Positions 22,935 to 30,818 of a DNA stretch of 33,130 bases are shown piece by piece. The DNA is from an uncultured Clostridia bacterium. Lineage in GTDB: Bacteria > Bacillota > Clostridia > Christensenellales > UBA3700. The position numbers and the translations under genes are program-made. Positions within the stretch are counted from its first letter, which is position 1, and each line of letters opens with the position of its first letter. Location: positions 1 to 33,130 of the forward strand of contig CAMBZZ010000015.1 of the NCBI GenBank assembly GCA_945872615.1, in the 5' to 3' direction. Below the pieces are notes generated by a model, which worked only from the letters and a program-made list of their open reading frames with translations, was not told the DNA's origin and did no database searches.

Positions 22935-22946
22935 CACCGGCACCAA
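22935..22946 (+). repeat. att-like direct repeat, distal copy (putative attR)
   Basis: CACCGGCACCAA is identical to the last 11 bases of tRNA-Leu plus one base. It is followed at once by a terminator-like hairpin, as expected for a displaced tRNA 3' end. A second partial match, CGGCACCAAAC, lies at 22801-22811 inside the recombinase gene. Confidence 0.55.
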
Positions 22947-22952
22947 CACCTT

Positions 22953-22982
22953 AAAACCCCCGAAAAATGGGGGTTTTGTGTT
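22953..22982 (+). terminator. terminator-like hairpin beside the distal att copy
   Basis: AAAACCCCC (22953-22961) and GGGGGTTTT (22969-22977) form a perfect 9-bp stem with a 7-base loop. It may be the original terminator of tRNA-Leu, carried away by insertion. Confidence 0.65.
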
Positions 22983-22985
22983 GAG

Positions 22986-23004
22986 TGGGAACAAATTGGG
23001 AACA
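22986..23004. repeat. tandem direct repeat TGGGAACA x2
   Basis: TGGGAACA occurs at 22986-22993 and 22997-23004 with an 11-base period, 40 bases from the distal att copy. This resembles arm-type integrase sites beside attP cores; the role is inferred. Confidence 0.4.
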
Positions 23005-23061
23005 TTTCTCAAAAAATATATTATTATTACTCTTTATTTGTTTCTTCTATTCCGTTCTCAT

Positions 23062-23376
23062 TTATTTTAACTTAATAAATCCATTAATTTTTTTTAAAAA
23101 GTTTGTTTCGATCAATTCTTCGGAACTTAAAATTGTCAGGTCTAAAGGTATAAAAAATGCTGTTTCAAATATTATTTGTATTTGCTTTACACTCTCGAGT
23201 ATCCTATCATTATACGTCGAAAAAATAAGAAGCACGTCAATGTCGTTTGGAATGATATTAACTTTTAGAGTCGATCCAAATAAATATACTTCTTCAAATA
23301 ATTCAAACAACTCTGTATTTTTATTAAAAAACTCCAAAAAATTATTTTTTGTATTGTTTTTTGCTAATGTATTCAT
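23062..23376 (-). CDS. minimal nucleotidyltransferase (MNT-like) protein
   Basis: The 104-aa protein shows the polymerase-beta nucleotidyltransferase pattern: GS at 34-35 (YLFGSTLKV) and D45-x-D47 (NDIDVLLIF). Such small proteins transfer AMP or other NMPs, and many act as antitoxins of HEPN toxins by modifying them. Here no HEPN gene is adjacent; the gene begins inside the last 35 bases of the HNH gene in another frame, so the two are probably translationally coupled. GGAAG lies six bases upstream of the ATG. A third catalytic Asp may be in IPLDLTI (about D79). The region is very AT-rich. Confidence 0.65.
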   Translation of the reverse strand: MNTLAKNNTKNNFLEFFNKNTELFELFEEVYLFGSTLKVNIIPNDIDVLLIFSTYNDRILESVKQIQIIFETAFFIPLDLTILSSEELIETNFLKKINGFIKLK

Positions 23377-24496
23377 AAAAATCTTCCATGGTAAGTAACT
23401 TAACGTTTATGGTTTGAGAAAAATTATATGCTTCACGAGAAATACAGCTTTGTCCATTCCAGTTATGCAAATTTACTACGACGCTTCCTTCTTTGGGCGA
23501 TAACTTTTGCAATTCAATTTTGCTCAAACAATATTTATAAATAAAAACAATACGTACTCCATCTATATCAATTTCTCTTAAATTGCAATTATTTGGAAAC
23601 GTAAAAGATATTTGATGATTGCGTATATATTTAAGCGCAAAATTTAAACACTCAAATCGCACTCTACAGTTGCTAAAACATTTATAATTATAAAAAAACT
23701 GTCGTACTCTAGGTGTGTCAAATAATAGAAGCTTTTCAACAATACCTCTTTCTTGTATTAATATATACGGCTCATCGCTTCCAAGGTAAATATCAACAAA
23801 TTTATTCTCTAATTTTAATTGTTGAATTAACGCCTCAAATGCTTCCGTCATTGGTAGCAAAGATTCGTTTACAGGTTCTATCCCAAATATTGAGTTTATT
23901 TCAGTAGGAAACAAGACCTCCCTTACTTTTTCTTCATCTCCTCTAGTCTTTTCAAATTCTTCGATATGCAATAGATAAGCGGATACTATAGCCAAGTTAG
24001 AATAGTCTTTATTAGTATGACTTTGAATTAAATGTAAATTGTTTTCTAACAATGTTTTTATTTTTCTATTGTTTGTTAATAACTTTATCTCAAATTTTTC
24101 CCATAAACGCTTGTTGTCATTCAAATAATAATTTTCAAAAATAGTCTTGTTTTCACGCAACAAAGGTGCTATTTTTTGCTTCAAGTCTTCAAAGCTACTA
24201 AATTTTTTATTAAATAAAGTATCAAGTTCTTGTTGTCTTATACGCTTCCACTGCTTTAACTCTTCTGCCGAAAACGCATGATTTTTATCAAAATTCGTAT
24301 GGCAATTTGGACATAATATGACTAAGTTGTCAAATGAATTATCCTCTGTTGTGCTATAAGCATCTATATGAGCTTTTTCTACTATATCCCCGTTTGAAGT
24401 AAACAATTCTTTTTGACAAGACGGATTCATGCACCTTCCCATTGATTCTGCATATAATTTTCTTAGCACGTGGGTTGGTATATCTTTTCTATTCAT
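23342..24496 (-). CDS. HNH endonuclease-domain protein, putative defence effector
   Basis: The 384-aa protein starts with an HNH zinc-nuclease domain: C22-x4-C27, then H43 in EKAHIDAYS, and C62-PNC65-H66 (LCPNCH). A helical region (about 120-210) follows, containing LWEKFEIKLLTNNRKIKTLL, a module I associate by eye with multi-domain defence-type proteins. The C-terminal 100 residues (ending NVKLLTMEDFYEYI) are of unknown type, perhaps a degenerate nuclease-like fold. GAAGG precedes the ATG, and a strong promoter lies about 60 bases upstream. It overlaps the nucleotidyltransferase gene. An anti-phage or toxin role is inference from architecture and place. Confidence 0.7.
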   Translation of the reverse strand: MNRKDIPTHVLRKLYAESMGRCMNPSCQKELFTSNGDIVEKAHIDAYSTTEDNSFDNLVILCPNCHTNFDKNHAFSAEELKQWKRIRQQELDTLFNKKFSSFEDLKQKIAPLLRENKTIFENYYLNDNKRLWEKFEIKLLTNNRKIKTLLENNLHLIQSHTNKDYSNLAIVSAYLLHIEEFEKTRGDEEKVREVLFPTEINSIFGIEPVNESLLPMTEAFEALIQQLKLENKFVDIYLGSDEPYILIQERGIVEKLLLFDTPRVRQFFYNYKCFSNCRVRFECLNFALKYIRNHQISFTFPNNCNLREIDIDGVRIVFIYKYCLSKIELQKLSPKEGSVVVNLHNWNGQSCISREAYNFSQTINVKLLTMEDFYEYISKKQYKK

Positions 24497-24549
24497 GTTA
24501 GTACTACCTTCTAGTTAATTATTTAAAATATATATCATATATTTATATA

Positions 24550-24578
24550 ATTATACCTTATAACGCTTAAAAAGTAAA
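24550..24578 (-). promoter_or_regulatory. promoter of the HNH/nucleotidyltransferase cassette
   Basis: On the minus strand, TTTACT (24578-24573), a 17-base spacer and TATAAT (24555-24550). Confidence 0.7.
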
Positions 24579-24603
24579 TACTTTTTTCAAAATATTATTA
24601 GTT

Positions 24604-24642
24604 AAACACGGCTTCCTTATTGCTACAAAGAAAGCCGTGTTT
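24604..24642. terminator. terminator hairpin downstream of the alpha/beta hydrolase
   Basis: AAACACGGCTT (24604-24614) and AAGCCGTGTTT (24632-24642) form a perfect 11-bp stem. It directly abuts the hydrolase stop on the minus strand. Confidence 0.7.
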
Positions 24643-25389
24643 TTATATACTCTTTATCAAGTTCAATAACGTTTCTACATATTGTTTCGGTTGGTTGAGA
24701 CTAATATCTCCGTGATAATAGCCGTCCAATATTTTCAATTTACTGCCTAATAATTTTTCGTGAATAATTTTTGCCGACTTTATCATAATAGGTCGCTCTT
24801 TCTCTCCGACCAAGACCAGCGCTTTCGCTTTGCTGTTAGATAAACTAGGCTTTATCGTATAATTGGCGTTGGCTCTCATAAAAGCAATTAAATTATCCTT
24901 TGAAATCTTGCAAGAATCCTCGTAATAAAGGGGAAATAGTTTCTCAGGCATTTTTAGACTTCTAAATTGAAGTTTGGAAAACCATTCCTTCTTTATCAAT
25001 CCGTAAGACATACCAAAAGTCGGCTTTATCAACTTGTAGGTTATTGGCATAGGTACAGTCAATGCGCTTTCAATCAAGGCGTATTCGCATATGTTTTCTC
25101 TTTGCGATAAAATCTCAATCAAAACCTGTCCGCCCAACGACAAGCCTCCAATTAGTTTTACTTTGCCTTGAAAATTATCGTCTATATATTTTATAATTTC
25201 GGCAGCGTTGTTTTCAATCGTAGTAAAATCGCGATCGCTCCCCGAATGTCCGTCCAGAATTGGAATGACTAGATGAAAATCATTTTTTAACAGTTCGATT
25301 TCATCTATATAATTCCACCACGACAAACCACCGCCGTGCAACAATACTATAACGTCTTTATTCTCCGAGCCGTATTCTTTTATAACCAT
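24643..25389 (-). CDS. alpha/beta hydrolase
   Basis: This 248-aa protein has the alpha/beta hydrolase fold: the oxyanion-loop LLHGGGLSWW (about 16-25), nucleophile elbow GLSLGG with S84, and catalytic H226 in YYHGDIS. The acid residue is not certain; the usual position reads LVLVGEKERPIM. The family covers esterases, lipases and related hydrolases; no substrate can be named. TTGGAG precedes the ATG at a good distance. No signal peptide, so cytosolic. It is read in the same direction as the HNH cassette but is separated from it by a hairpin and the HNH promoter, and probably belongs to the resident chromosome. Confidence 0.85.
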   Translation of the reverse strand: MVIKEYGSENKDVIVLLHGGGLSWWNYIDEIELLKNDFHLVIPILDGHSGSDRDFTTIENNAAEIIKYIDDNFQGKVKLIGGLSLGGQVLIEILSQRENICEYALIESALTVPMPITYKLIKPTFGMSYGLIKKEWFSKLQFRSLKMPEKLFPLYYEDSCKISKDNLIAFMRANANYTIKPSLSNSKAKALVLVGEKERPIMIKSAKIIHEKLLGSKLKILDGYYHGDISLNQPKQYVETLLNLIKSI

Positions 25390-25515
25390 ATTGTCATCTC
25401 CAACAGATTATATCTTTTTAATCCAACTTGTCTACTTTGATTGATATATTCTTTAGAGTATAGATATTTCGCCGTCTCTATATAAAGCGCCATATAACGG
25501 GCTTAACGGCAATGA

Positions 25516-26430
25516 TTATTCCAAACTTGCCCTGTACTCCATGTACTCTTCCAATCTCTCGGCGCAAAGGGCGTCTATATCGGTGACGTACGCTCTCGAC
25601 AACCAACAAGTTACGTCGTATTGGTCTATTTCGCCCGAGTTGACGGCATAATTGTAGGATAGATGACAATCGTCGTTTTCGTACGAAATCGAGAAGGTAT
25701 CCGCGCCTACGGTAAAGGTGTTTTGAGCCAAGTCAAGCGAAGTGTCGAGCGTAGTCGTTCTTTGTACCAAGTCGCTCTTGAGGCAATAATAAGCCTTAGC
25801 CTTGTTGGTCTTGACGTCGGTCTTGACGAAATAATACACGTATCTTTCCACGTCCGCGTAGTGTTCGGGTTTTGACGTTTCGTACACGTACTCGTACCAA
25901 CAGTCGAAAGGCGCGTACTCAAAATCTACGTAGGTCAGAGTTTGACCTACTTTTGTGTTGACTGAACTTAGGTCGGTCGCTTTAGAAATCCTCGTAAACT
26001 CCTTTAGGCTCGCCTTTTGGTCAAAAATCTTGGGATTTTTGTCTTTGAGCATGACCTCTTTGGAAGTTTTACTCGTAGTAAAAGACATACTCCAACCCAT
26101 ACCGTCTTTTAGTCTAACTACAATCACTTTTTCGGGGTCGGTGGACGAATACTCCAACTCTATCTTGACTTGTTTGCAATAAAGCGGAGTCGATTTTGAT
26201 TGATAAGCGTAAAAGCCCTTGTCCTGACCCGTGATGACGACGTAAGCCTCGACCTCGTCCCTCTCCATAATATCGGTGGGCACGTTGTCTTCATAATCTA
26301 TAGTCCATTTAGTCAATTCGTAAGTTCCGTTGATGTCGTTTTTGTCGGCATTTTCGCAAGCGACCAAAGTCGTAAGCGAAATAATTGCAAAAATTGCGGT
26401 CAAAATAAAAATTAAACAGCGTTTTTTCAT
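25516..26430 (-). CDS. lipoprotein of unknown function
   Basis: The 304-aa protein has a lysine/arginine-rich start, a hydrophobic core (about 6-22) and the lipobox LVAC with C25, so it is exported and lipidated. The mature protein begins ENADKNDINGTYELTKW, a pattern seen in lipocalin-like secreted proteins that open with GTYxL; after that it is rich in beta-prone segments and aromatic residues. No catalytic motif is seen. AAGGAGAAAAGAA precedes the ATG, and a consensus promoter lies upstream. Monocistronic by spacing. Confidence 0.7.
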   Translation of the reverse strand: MKKRCLIFILTAIFAIISLTTLVACENADKNDINGTYELTKWTIDYEDNVPTDIMERDEVEAYVVITGQDKGFYAYQSKSTPLYCKQVKIELEYSSTDPEKVIVVRLKDGMGWSMSFTTSKTSKEVMLKDKNPKIFDQKASLKEFTRISKATDLSSVNTKVGQTLTYVDFEYAPFDCWYEYVYETSKPEHYADVERYVYYFVKTDVKTNKAKAYYCLKSDLVQRTTTLDTSLDLAQNTFTVGADTFSISYENDDCHLSYNYAVNSGEIDQYDVTCWLSRAYVTDIDALCAERLEEYMEYRASLE

Positions 26431-26461
26431 TTCTTTTCTCCTTATTTTTGCTTATAAAAGT

Positions 26462-26490
26462 ATTATAGCACACTCTGTCAAGTCTATCAA
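26462..26490 (-). promoter_or_regulatory. promoter of the lipoprotein gene
   Basis: On the minus strand, TTGATA (26490-26485), a 17-base spacer and TATAAT (26467-26462). An internal TTGACA is too close to this -10 to be the partner. Confidence 0.7.
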
Positions 26491-26568
26491 CTTACATTTT
26501 TTGGAACAAAGGCAGATTATTATCGCTCTTTACTTCTAAAATAATTGTATCCTTATAATTATATCCTA

Positions 26569-26597
26569 TTTACATTGTTACGATTTAGTGATAAAAT
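26569..26597 (+). promoter_or_regulatory. promoter of the phosphoribosyltransferase gene
   Basis: TTTACA (26569-26574), a 17-base spacer and TAAAAT (26592-26597). The predicted leader is about 46 bases and contains GACGGCA/TGCCGTC. Confidence 0.7.
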
Positions 26598-26649
26598 AAT
26601 AACGTATTCGACGACGGCAAAATGCCGTCCAACCACAAGGGGAATAGAG

Positions 26650-27192
26650 ATGAACAAGTATCATAAGATGAAAATTGCAGGTCTTGATAGGGATTTGATA
26701 ATATGCCCTGTCAACGACAAGTTGGACATTGCCGGATTTATAATGTTTTCCGACGTAGAATTGACGGTTGCGTGCGCCACCGAATTGCTCAAAAAGGCTC
26801 CCGAATTCGACTGTATCGTGACTGCCGAATGCAAAGGCATACCGCTTGCTTACGAGATGTCGAGACAGTCGGGCAAAAAATACTTCGTAGCACGCAAGGG
26901 CGCCAAACTCTACATGAAAGACCCTATCAAGGTAGACGTCAAGTCTATCACCACCGTCAACGTACAATCTTTGTATCTAGACAAGTCGGAAGCCGACCAA
27001 ATGGCGGGCAAAAGAATACTAGTAGTTGACGACGTCATCTCCACGGGAGAATCGCTCAAAGCGTTGGAAACGCTACTCCGCGCTACCGAGGGCAACGTAG
27101 TTGCCAAAATGGCGGTACTTGCCGAGGGCGACGCGGCTGATAGGACTGACATAATATACTTAGAAAAGCTCCCGCTATTCTTCCACGACTAA
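26650..27192 (+). CDS. purine-type (adenine-like) phosphoribosyltransferase
   Basis: The 180-aa type I PRTase joins a purine base to PRPP. The PRPP loop VVDDVISTGES (125-135) is intact, preceded by the IVTAECKGIPLAYE segment (57-70) and VARKGAKLYM (80-89). Together these mark the clostridial group usually annotated as adenine phosphoribosyltransferase; exact base specificity is inferred. The ATG at 26650 is favoured by AGGGG upstream; a longer frame starting at 26545 would cover the promoter. It has its own promoter and terminator, so it is separate from the xpt operon that follows. Confidence 0.8.
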   Translation: MNKYHKMKIAGLDRDLIICPVNDKLDIAGFIMFSDVELTVACATELLKKAPEFDCIVTAECKGIPLAYEMSRQSGKKYFVARKGAKLYMKDPIKVDVKSITTVNVQSLYLDKSEADQMAGKRILVVDDVISTGESLKALETLLRATEGNVVAKMAVLAEGDAADRTDIIYLEKLPLFFHD

Positions 27193-27203
27193 GCCCAATA
27201 CCG

Positions 27204-27240
27204 TATGAGAACAAACCAAAATTTGTTCTCATATTTTTTT
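27204..27240 (+). terminator. terminator of the phosphoribosyltransferase gene
   Basis: TATGAGAACAAA (27204-27215) and TTTGTTCTCATA (27222-27233) form a perfect 12-bp stem followed by seven T. Confidence 0.92.
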
Positions 27241-27259
27241 GTTTAGGGGGTGTATTCGT

Positions 27260-27331
27260 TTGACAAAGATAGGCTCTTTATAATAAACTAAAGGCGATAA
27301 ATATAGTCGCATATATTAGGCTAAATTTATC
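27260..27331 (+). promoter_or_regulatory. putative xpt promoter with a 5' leader hairpin
   Basis: TTGACA (27260-27265) and TAAACT (27284-27289) are 18 bases apart. GATAAATATAG (27296-27306) pairs with CTAAATTTATC (27321-27331) except at one position, at the very 5' end of the expected mRNA. I see no purine-riboswitch core. Confidence 0.45.
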
Positions 27332-27356
27332 CAATATTCTTACCTAAGAGATTTGT

Positions 27357-27929
27357 ATGAAATTACTGGAAGAAAAGATTTTGAAAGACGGCAAAGTCCT
27401 CAGCGGCGACGTGTTGAAGGTGGATTCTTTTTTGAATCACCAGTTGGACGTTGCCTTTTTGTCTAAATTGGGACAAGATATTTTCAATCATTTTGACGGT
27501 CGTGGCGTCAACAAAATATTGACGGTGGAAGCGTCCGGCATTGCTCTTGCTTGTATGACGGCGCAATACTTCGGTTGTCCCGTTTTGTGTGCCAAAAAGC
27601 ATAAATCTATCAACATTTCCAACGACGTATATTTTTCTAAGGTATATTCTTTTACTCATAAGACGGAAAATTTGATAATGGTATCCAAAGAATATCTCAA
27701 CGCAGGGGACAAAATTCTCATCGTTGACGACTTTTTGGCGGGCGGTAACGCTTGCGTGGGTCTCATCGACCTAGTCAAGCAAGCCGGTGCCGTGGTCGTG
27801 GGTATTTCCACGGGTGTAGAAAAGACTTATCAAGGCGGTTACGATAGGCTCACCGATATGGGCTACGAAGTCTACTCTCTTGCAAGAATTGCAGAGATGA
27901 AAGACGGCAAAATCACTTTTGAAAAATAA
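27357..27929 (+). CDS. xpt: xanthine phosphoribosyltransferase
   Basis: This 190-aa PRTase converts xanthine and PRPP to XMP. Length and sequence follow the Bacillus Xpt type: MKLLEEKILKDGKV at the start, VEASGIALA (57-65), and the PRPP loop ILIVDDFLAGG (120-130). The ribosome site is weak (AAGAGA). It heads a unit followed at 34 bases by a BMP-family lipoprotein and an ABC transporter, so base salvage and nucleoside uptake are probably cotranscribed. A short hairpin (TTGCCG/CGGCAA) lies just behind its stop. Confidence 0.93.
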   Translation: MKLLEEKILKDGKVLSGDVLKVDSFLNHQLDVAFLSKLGQDIFNHFDGRGVNKILTVEASGIALACMTAQYFGCPVLCAKKHKSINISNDVYFSKVYSFTHKTENLIMVSKEYLNAGDKILIVDDFLAGGNACVGLIDLVKQAGAVVVGISTGVEKTYQGGYDRLTDMGYEVYSLARIAEMKDGKITFEK

Positions 27930-27963
27930 AATATTGCCGAAGAACGGCAAACGGAGGTAAACA

Positions 27964-29178
27964 ATGAAAAAAATACTCGCACTCGTACTCGTAGTAGTAA
28001 TGTGCATCGGTTGTTTTGGCGTTTTGTCTGCCTGCAACAAGAGCGAAATCAAAGTAGGTCTCATTTGCTTGCACGACGAAAACTCCACTTACGACAACAA
28101 CTTCATTCAAGCTTTCAAAGCTGCTTGTGAAGCTAAGGGTCTTACCGAAAAGGAATACGCTATCGTTACCAACGTTCCTGAAGGAACTGAATGCTACAAC
28201 GAAGCCGTAAACCTTGCAGAAAAAGGTGCTAAAGCTATCTTTGCCGATTCTTTCGGTCACGAATCTCACATGATTAGAGCCGCAAAAGAATATACGGAAG
28301 TATCTTTCTGCCACGCTACCGGTACCAGCGCTCACACCGAAAATCTTCCTAACTTCTACAACGCTTTCGCTGCTATCTACGAAGGTAGATACCTCGCAGG
28401 TGTTGCCGCAGGTATGAAGTTGAAAGAAATGTACGGTGACAATGCAGGCAATGTTTCCGATGCCAACGCAGTTATCGGCTACGTAGGTGCATTTACCTAT
28501 GCAGAAGTTGTCAGCGGATATACCTCTTTCTTGCTCGGCGTACAATCTATCGTACCTAACGCTACTATGAAAGTTAAGTTTACCGGTAGTTGGTATGACC
28601 AAACCGAAGAAGCTAACGCTGCACAAGCTCTTATCGACTTGGGTTGCAAACTCATCTCCCAACACGCTGACTCTATGGGTGCTCCAAGCACTTGTGAAAC
28701 TGCTAAAGTCCCTAACGTATCTTACAACGGTTCTACCGAAGCATCTTGCCCAGAGACCTTTATCGTATCTTCTAAGATCAACTGGCAACCATACTTCGAG
28801 ATGATGATTGACAAGGCTATCAAGGGCACCGCAATCACCCAAGATTACGTAGGTACCATCGCTGACGGTTCCGTACAACTCACCTCTCTCGGCGCTGCAG
28901 CCGCAGAAGGCACCGCTGCTAAACTCGAAGAAGTTAAGGCTGCTTTGGCTGACGGCTCTTTGAAGGTATTCGATCTCAGCAAATTTACCGTTGGCGGACA
29001 ACCTTTGGCTGACGACTTCCAAGCTGACGTAGACACCGACGCTGCTTATACTCCTGACACCGCAGTTATCAAGACTACTAGCGCCGGCGTTAAGTACTTT
29101 GCAGAATCCGAATTCCGCTCTGCTCCTTACTTCTCTGTAAACATCGACGGAATCGAATTGCTCAATACTAAGTTCTAA
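27964..29178 (+). CDS. BMP-family (purine nucleoside) substrate-binding lipoprotein
   Basis: The 404-aa protein is the solute-binding component of a BMP/PnrA-type ABC importer. The signal peptide ends in the lipobox GVLSAC with C24, then KVGLICLHDENSTYDNNF opens the periplasmic-binding fold. Family blocks are IFADSFGHESHM (about 95-106), NFYNAFAAIYEGRYLAGVAAG and IGYVGAFTYAEVVSGYTSF. PnrA-type proteins bind purine nucleosides such as guanosine and inosine, and the adjacent xpt gene supports that. CGGAGG precedes the ATG. Strong codon bias suggests high expression, and a hairpin after the gene would keep it above the transporter genes. Confidence 0.92.
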   Translation: MKKILALVLVVVMCIGCFGVLSACNKSEIKVGLICLHDENSTYDNNFIQAFKAACEAKGLTEKEYAIVTNVPEGTECYNEAVNLAEKGAKAIFADSFGHESHMIRAAKEYTEVSFCHATGTSAHTENLPNFYNAFAAIYEGRYLAGVAAGMKLKEMYGDNAGNVSDANAVIGYVGAFTYAEVVSGYTSFLLGVQSIVPNATMKVKFTGSWYDQTEEANAAQALIDLGCKLISQHADSMGAPSTCETAKVPNVSYNGSTEASCPETFIVSSKINWQPYFEMMIDKAIKGTAITQDYVGTIADGSVQLTSLGAAAAEGTAAKLEEVKAALADGSLKVFDLSKFTVGGQPLADDFQADVDTDAAYTPDTAVIKTTSAGVKYFAESEFRSAPYFSVNIDGIELLNTKF

Positions 29179-29193
29179 TATTGGACGTAACAC

Positions 29194-29225
29194 AGTATAA
29201 GCGGAGTTAACGCTCCGCTTATACT
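29194..29225 (+). terminator. intra-operon hairpin (partial terminator/attenuator)
   Basis: AGTATAAGCGGAG (29194-29206) and CTCCGCTTATACT (29213-29225) form a perfect 13-bp stem with a 6-base loop; only AATTTTAC follows, so termination would be partial or it acts as an mRNA stabiliser. Confidence 0.7.
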
Positions 29226-29255
29226 AATTTTACAAAGACACTTGGAGGTGACGGC

Positions 29256-30818
29256 ATGAATAATACTGTTGCTCTAGAACTAAAAAATATTACCAAATCT
29301 TTCTCGGGCAAAGTTGCCAACGACAACGTTAGTATGACTTTGAACGAAGGAGAGATACTCGCCATACTCGGCGAAAACGGTAGCGGTAAGACTACCCTTA
29401 TGAATATGATTTCGGGTATATACTACCCCGACAGCGGACAAATATTCATACGCGGACAAGAAGCTTCTATCACTTCTCCGCACGACGCGTTCCGCTACAA
29501 GATAGGTATGATTCACCAACACTTCAAATTGGTGGACGTCTTTAGCGCGGTAGAAAACATCATTCTCGGCGTAAAGGACGGAAAAAAATATAACGTAAAA
29601 GAGGCTGCTAAACGTATTGAAAAGATTGTCGCTCAATACGGTTTTGATATAGATATTAACAAAAAGATATACGATATGTCGGTGTCCGAAAAGCAAACCG
29701 TAGAAATTATCAAGGTTTTGTACCGTGGCGCCGATATTTTGATTCTGGACGAGCCTACCGCCGTGCTTACTCCGCAAGAGATAGACAAGCTCTTTACCGT
29801 GCTCAAAAATATGCGTAAAGACGGCAAATCTATCATTATAATCACTCACAAGCTCAACGAAGTTATGGAGATTTCCGACAGAGTGACGATATTACGCAAG
29901 GGGCAATATATAGGCACGGTAGAGACTGCCAATACCAGTGAAGAACAACTCACCGAGATGATGGTGGGCGAAAAGATACAACTCAACATAGATAGACCAA
30001 TCGTAGAAAATAAACAACTAAGACTAAAAATCGAAAATCTTTCTTTGATTCACGACAAAATCAAGATGCTTGACGAAATAAGTTTTGACGTGTTTAGCGG
30101 AGAGATACTGGGTATCGCGGGCATCGCAGGCTCGGGACAAAAAGAACTGTTAGAGACGATAGCGGGGCTCAACAAACCTACCACCGATAGCAAAATAGAC
30201 TATTACGCCCCAGACAGCGACAAATCCGATAGTCTTATCGGCAAATCGCCTAACGAGATTAGAGAACTCGGCGTAAGGCTCTCATTCGTACCTGAAGACA
30301 GACTTGGTATGGGACTAGTTGCCAATATGAATATCATCGACAATATGATGCTCCGCTCTTACCGCAAAGGTAAAAGCATGTTCGTGGATAGAAAGACCCC
30401 TCACGACCTTGCCAACTCCATCATCGAGAGCCTAAAGGTCGTAACGCCAAACGAATATACCGCCGTGCGTAAGTTGTCGGGAGGTAATATCCAAAAGATA
30501 CTCGTGGGTAGAGAAATCGCCTCTGCTCCTACCGTACTTATGGCTGCGTACCCCGTTAGAGGCTTGGATATTAACTCCTCTTACACAATATATAGCTTGC
30601 TCAACGAACAAAAGCAAAACGGCGTCGCCGTAATATTCGTAGGCGAAGACTTGGACGTATTGCTAGAACTGTGCGATAGAATTGTCGTAGTTGCAGGAGG
30701 AAAAGTGACGGGCGTGGTTGACGGAAGAACTGCCGACAAGAGAAGCTTGGGTGCTTTGATGACCAAAACCGAAAAATATCAACAAGAAGAAATAAAGGAG
30801 GAAAAGCAAAATGACTAA
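29256..30818 (+). CDS. nucleoside/simple-sugar ABC transporter ATP-binding protein (two NBDs)
   Basis: The 520-aa protein contains two fused nucleotide-binding domains, as in the YufO/NupO and RbsA-like families. NBD1 has Walker A GENGSGKT (39-46), Q-loop at IHQHFKL and Walker B ILILDEPTAV (161-170). Its signature reads MSVSE (141-145) where LSVGE is usual, and the next residues KQ replace QQ. NBD2 has a shortened Walker A-like GIAGSGQKE and signature LSGGN followed by MAAYPVRGLD, as is normal for degenerate second domains. CTTGGAGG precedes the ATG. It overlaps the permease gene by eight bases. Confidence 0.92.
   Translation: MNNTVALELKNITKSFSGKVANDNVSMTLNEGEILAILGENGSGKTTLMNMISGIYYPDSGQIFIRGQEASITSPHDAFRYKIGMIHQHFKLVDVFSAVENIILGVKDGKKYNVKEAAKRIEKIVAQYGFDIDINKKIYDMSVSEKQTVEIIKVLYRGADILILDEPTAVLTPQEIDKLFTVLKNMRKDGKSIIIITHKLNEVMEISDRVTILRKGQYIGTVETANTSEEQLTEMMVGEKIQLNIDRPIVENKQLRLKIENLSLIHDKIKMLDEISFDVFSGEILGIAGIAGSGQKELLETIAGLNKPTTDSKIDYYAPDSDKSDSLIGKSPNEIRELGVRLSFVPEDRLGMGLVANMNIIDNMMLRSYRKGKSMFVDRKTPHDLANSIIESLKVVTPNEYTAVRKLSGGNIQKILVGREIASAPTVLMAAYPVRGLDINSSYTIYSLLNEQKQNGVAVIFVGEDLDVLLELCDRIVVVAGGKVTGVVDGRTADKRSLGALMTKTEKYQQEEIKEEKQND

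Noticed and set aside
25478..25669. 63-codon minus-strand frame at the 3' end of the lipoprotein gene
   Set aside because: It overlaps the lipoprotein frame on the same strand without a ribosome site or motif.
27241..27356. Purine riboswitch upstream of xpt
   Set aside because: The conserved loop and junction sequences are not seen; only a simple hairpin is present.
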